64,000 nucleotides of DNA from Laceyella tengchongensis (GTDB taxonomy: Bacteria > Bacillota > Bacilli > Thermoactinomycetales > Thermoactinomycetaceae). Below the pieces are notes generated by a model. That model was not told where the DNA came from. It searched no databases and was given only the letters and a program-made list of their open reading frames with translations. The DNA lies in NCBI RefSeq assembly GCF_900182735.1, contig NZ_FXTU01000002.1:372001-436000 (forward strand). The letters are read 5' to 3'. The stretch's first letter is position 1, and the number at the start of each line of letters is the position of its first letter. Shown piece after piece: positions 62,570 to 64,000 of this stretch. The position numbers were made by a program, and so were the translations under genes.

Positions 62570-63673
62570 TCAATCGATGATTTGGAACGTTTTCGGGAAC
62601 CGGGTCAACAACTCCACTCCATCCGCCGTGATGTGAACATCATCTTCAATCCGGACGCCGCCCACTTCCGGAACATAAATGCCCGGCTCAATGGTAAACA
62701 CCATGCCGGTCAACAACGGGTCGTCGTTCCGTTCATGGATCGAAGGAAATTCATGCACACCAATCCCCAAGCCATGGCCGAGGCGGTGGTTAAAATACTC
62801 GCCGTAACCGCGTTCGCTGATGAGGTTGCGGGCTGCCAAGTCCACATCACCCATCCGCACACCAGGGCGGCACGCATTGATCGCCGCCTCTTGCGCAGTC
62901 AGCACGGCGTCATAGATGGTGCGTTGTTCCTCGCTGGCTTCCTGGTATACAAACGTGCGCGTAATATCAGAGCAATAACCATCCAACACGACGCCCAAGT
63001 CAAACAGGACAAAGTCGCCTTTATTCAGCGGCCGGTCGCCAGGTGTGCCGTGGGGCAAAGCGGAGTTAGCTCCGAACAGGATGGTGGTGGGGAAGGACAT
63101 TTCCCGGATTCCTTTTTTCTTCATGGCCAATTCGATCTCAGCCACGACTTCCAACTCGGTGCGACCCAGCCCCAGTGCATCCAAGCCCACTTGCACTGCC
63201 TCATCGGCAATCAAAGCTGCCTGTCTCAAAATGGCCAGCTCATCCGCACTTTTCACCAAACGCATTTGGTTGATCAGTGCGTCCACTGCCGTGAAAGATG
63301 CCCCAGGCACGACGCCGAGTAGCGCTTCTGCACGAGCGTAGGGCAACGACTCTTTTTCGACCGCAATAGTGGCATTGCGCTCTATTCCCCGCTTGCTTAG
63401 CGCCTCGCCAATCATCAACCACGGATCTTCCGCATCATCGTAACCGATGATCTGTTCAGTCCAGCCAGCCGCCCGCGCCCGTGCTTTCTCCATGTTTGGG
63501 CAAACGAGGAACGGGTCCGCTTCCGGAAACAGAAAGACGCCCATCAACCGTTCATGGGGATCGCACAAGAAACGGGTGAGATAGAAAACATTCGGCGTGG
63601 AATGGACAAACGCCATCTCTACCCCTTCCTGTTTCAACCATTGCGAGATGTTTTCCCATTTGCGTTCCATCAT
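62570..63673 (-). CDS. Aminopeptidase P family protein (Xaa-Pro peptidase)
   Basis: 367 aa from the ATG at 63673 (GGAG upstream). An N-terminal creatinase-like domain precedes the pita-bread fold with metal ligands in FVLFDLGVVLDGYCSDITRT, the HRLGHGLGIGVHE histidine region, GMVFTIEPGIYVPE and a late GVRIEDDVHIT. It is probably a cytoplasmic Xaa-Pro aminopeptidase. A TATAAT-like -10 is present upstream near 63741-63750. Confidence 0.93.
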   Translation of the reverse strand: MMERKWENISQWLKQEGVEMAFVHSTPNVFYLTRFLCDPHERLMGVFLFPEADPFLVCPNMEKARARAAGWTEQIIGYDDAEDPWLMIGEALSKRGIERNATIAVEKESLPYARAEALLGVVPGASFTAVDALINQMRLVKSADELAILRQAALIADEAVQVGLDALGLGRTELEVVAEIELAMKKKGIREMSFPTTILFGANSALPHGTPGDRPLNKGDFVLFDLGVVLDGYCSDITRTFVYQEASEEQRTIYDAVLTAQEAAINACRPGVRMGDVDLAARNLISERGYGEYFNHRLGHGLGIGVHEFPSIHERNDDPLLTGMVFTIEPGIYVPEVGGVRIEDDVHITADGVELLTRFPKTFQIID

Positions 63674-63931
63674 CAAAACACTCCTATACCATGGCCGAAC
63701 TGCCAATGAATTTATGTAGTCATAAGATATCACTAACTTTTATTATAACGAAACGAATCATTTACACACGCATAAAAATTTTTCAAATATGATCGATACA
63801 ATTTGGTTTAAGCAGAAAATGTTCCGGGAAAATAATTCTTATTATACTCGGATGCTTTCCCAGCTGACCGTTCGGGCTCACTCCCATTTGCATGGCATGT
63901 AAACTGATGAGTATTTACGGGGGGATCACTG

Positions 63932-64000
63932 ATGAAAAAAACGTATCTGTGTGAAAGCTGCGGAAAAGTGGCCGCCAAATACGAAGCTCGTTTGACGAAG
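63932..64000 (+). CDS. Start of a small zinc-ribbon protein (cut by the window edge)
   Basis: An ATG after GGGGGG starts a frame that is open to the edge: KKTYLCESCGKVAAKYEAR. The CxxC pair suggests the first half of a zinc ribbon. Only 23 codons are visible, so nothing more can be said. Confidence 0.55.
   Translation, partial: MKKTYLCESCGKVAAKYEARLTK

Overview
The window is a stretch of a low- to medium-GC, endospore-forming Bacillota chromosome. The genes are syntenic with the B. subtilis yqeG to yqfF region (sda/comE/dnaK/floA neighbourhood), and sporulation genes (SASP, spoIIP, yqxA, yqfC, yqfD, gpr) sit among housekeeping genes. The thermosome-like chaperonin in the hrcA operon suggests a thermophilic lineage. 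A Thermoactinomycetaceae-like organism is my best guess, but I could not test it. Nearly all host genes lie on the minus strand, so the operons read from high to low coordinates. I see no tRNA, rRNA, CRISPR array or insertion sequence.

Layout. 1-6445: pgpH (cut by the window edge), phoH, yqfD, yqfC, an SASP gene, a 59-aa gene coupled to floA, floA, a short nfeD, yqeY and rpsU. 6686-9896: HIT protein, a 114-aa unknown, a Na/Pi cotransporter, deoC and a Nudix hydrolase. 10109-19701: mtaB, rsmE, prmA, then the heat-shock operon dnaJ, dnaK, grpE, group III (archaeal-type) chaperonin and hrcA, with a perfect CIRCE operator. 19711-24371: hemW, lepA, yqxA, spoIIP. 24553-37570: gpr, the spore germination protease gene, split in two by an 11,911-bp element. 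37776-63673: rpsT, trpS (T-box), ccdC, a DUF523 gene, an FAD oxidoreductase, holA, an ECF sigma/anti-sigma pair, comEC, dcd, metC and metI (SAM riboswitch), rocD, comEA, leuS (T-box), rsfS-yqeK-nadD-aroE-yqeH-yqeG, a DedA-type gene, a NADAR gene and an aminopeptidase P gene. A zinc-ribbon gene starts at the right edge.

The main discovery is the element inside gpr. A 14-bp direct repeat (24920-24933 and 36831-36844) marks its ends. Joining the outer flanks through one repeat copy restores a 368-codon gpr in frame. Joining the inner flanks gives a near-perfect palindrome, two 27-bp arms around an AC dinucleotide with 22 of 27 positions paired, which is the structure of a large-serine-recombinase attP. 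The element encodes a 591-aa large serine recombinase whose reading frame runs across the attachment site, so its C-terminus should change on excision. It also encodes a 54-aa candidate directionality factor, a cluster of small membrane proteins, and a ~1,907-aa secreted RHS/YD-repeat protein with an unrecognised, partly hydrophobic C-terminal tip. The arrangement resembles the skin and SPbeta elements, which interrupt sporulation genes and excise during sporulation. Here, however, the target is a gene normally expressed in the forespore, whose chromosome is inherited.

Other points: a structured ~200-nt rpsU leader behind a consensus promoter, an ECF sigma/anti-sigma pair between comEC and holA, and comEA, comEC and holA dispersed compared with B. 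subtilis.
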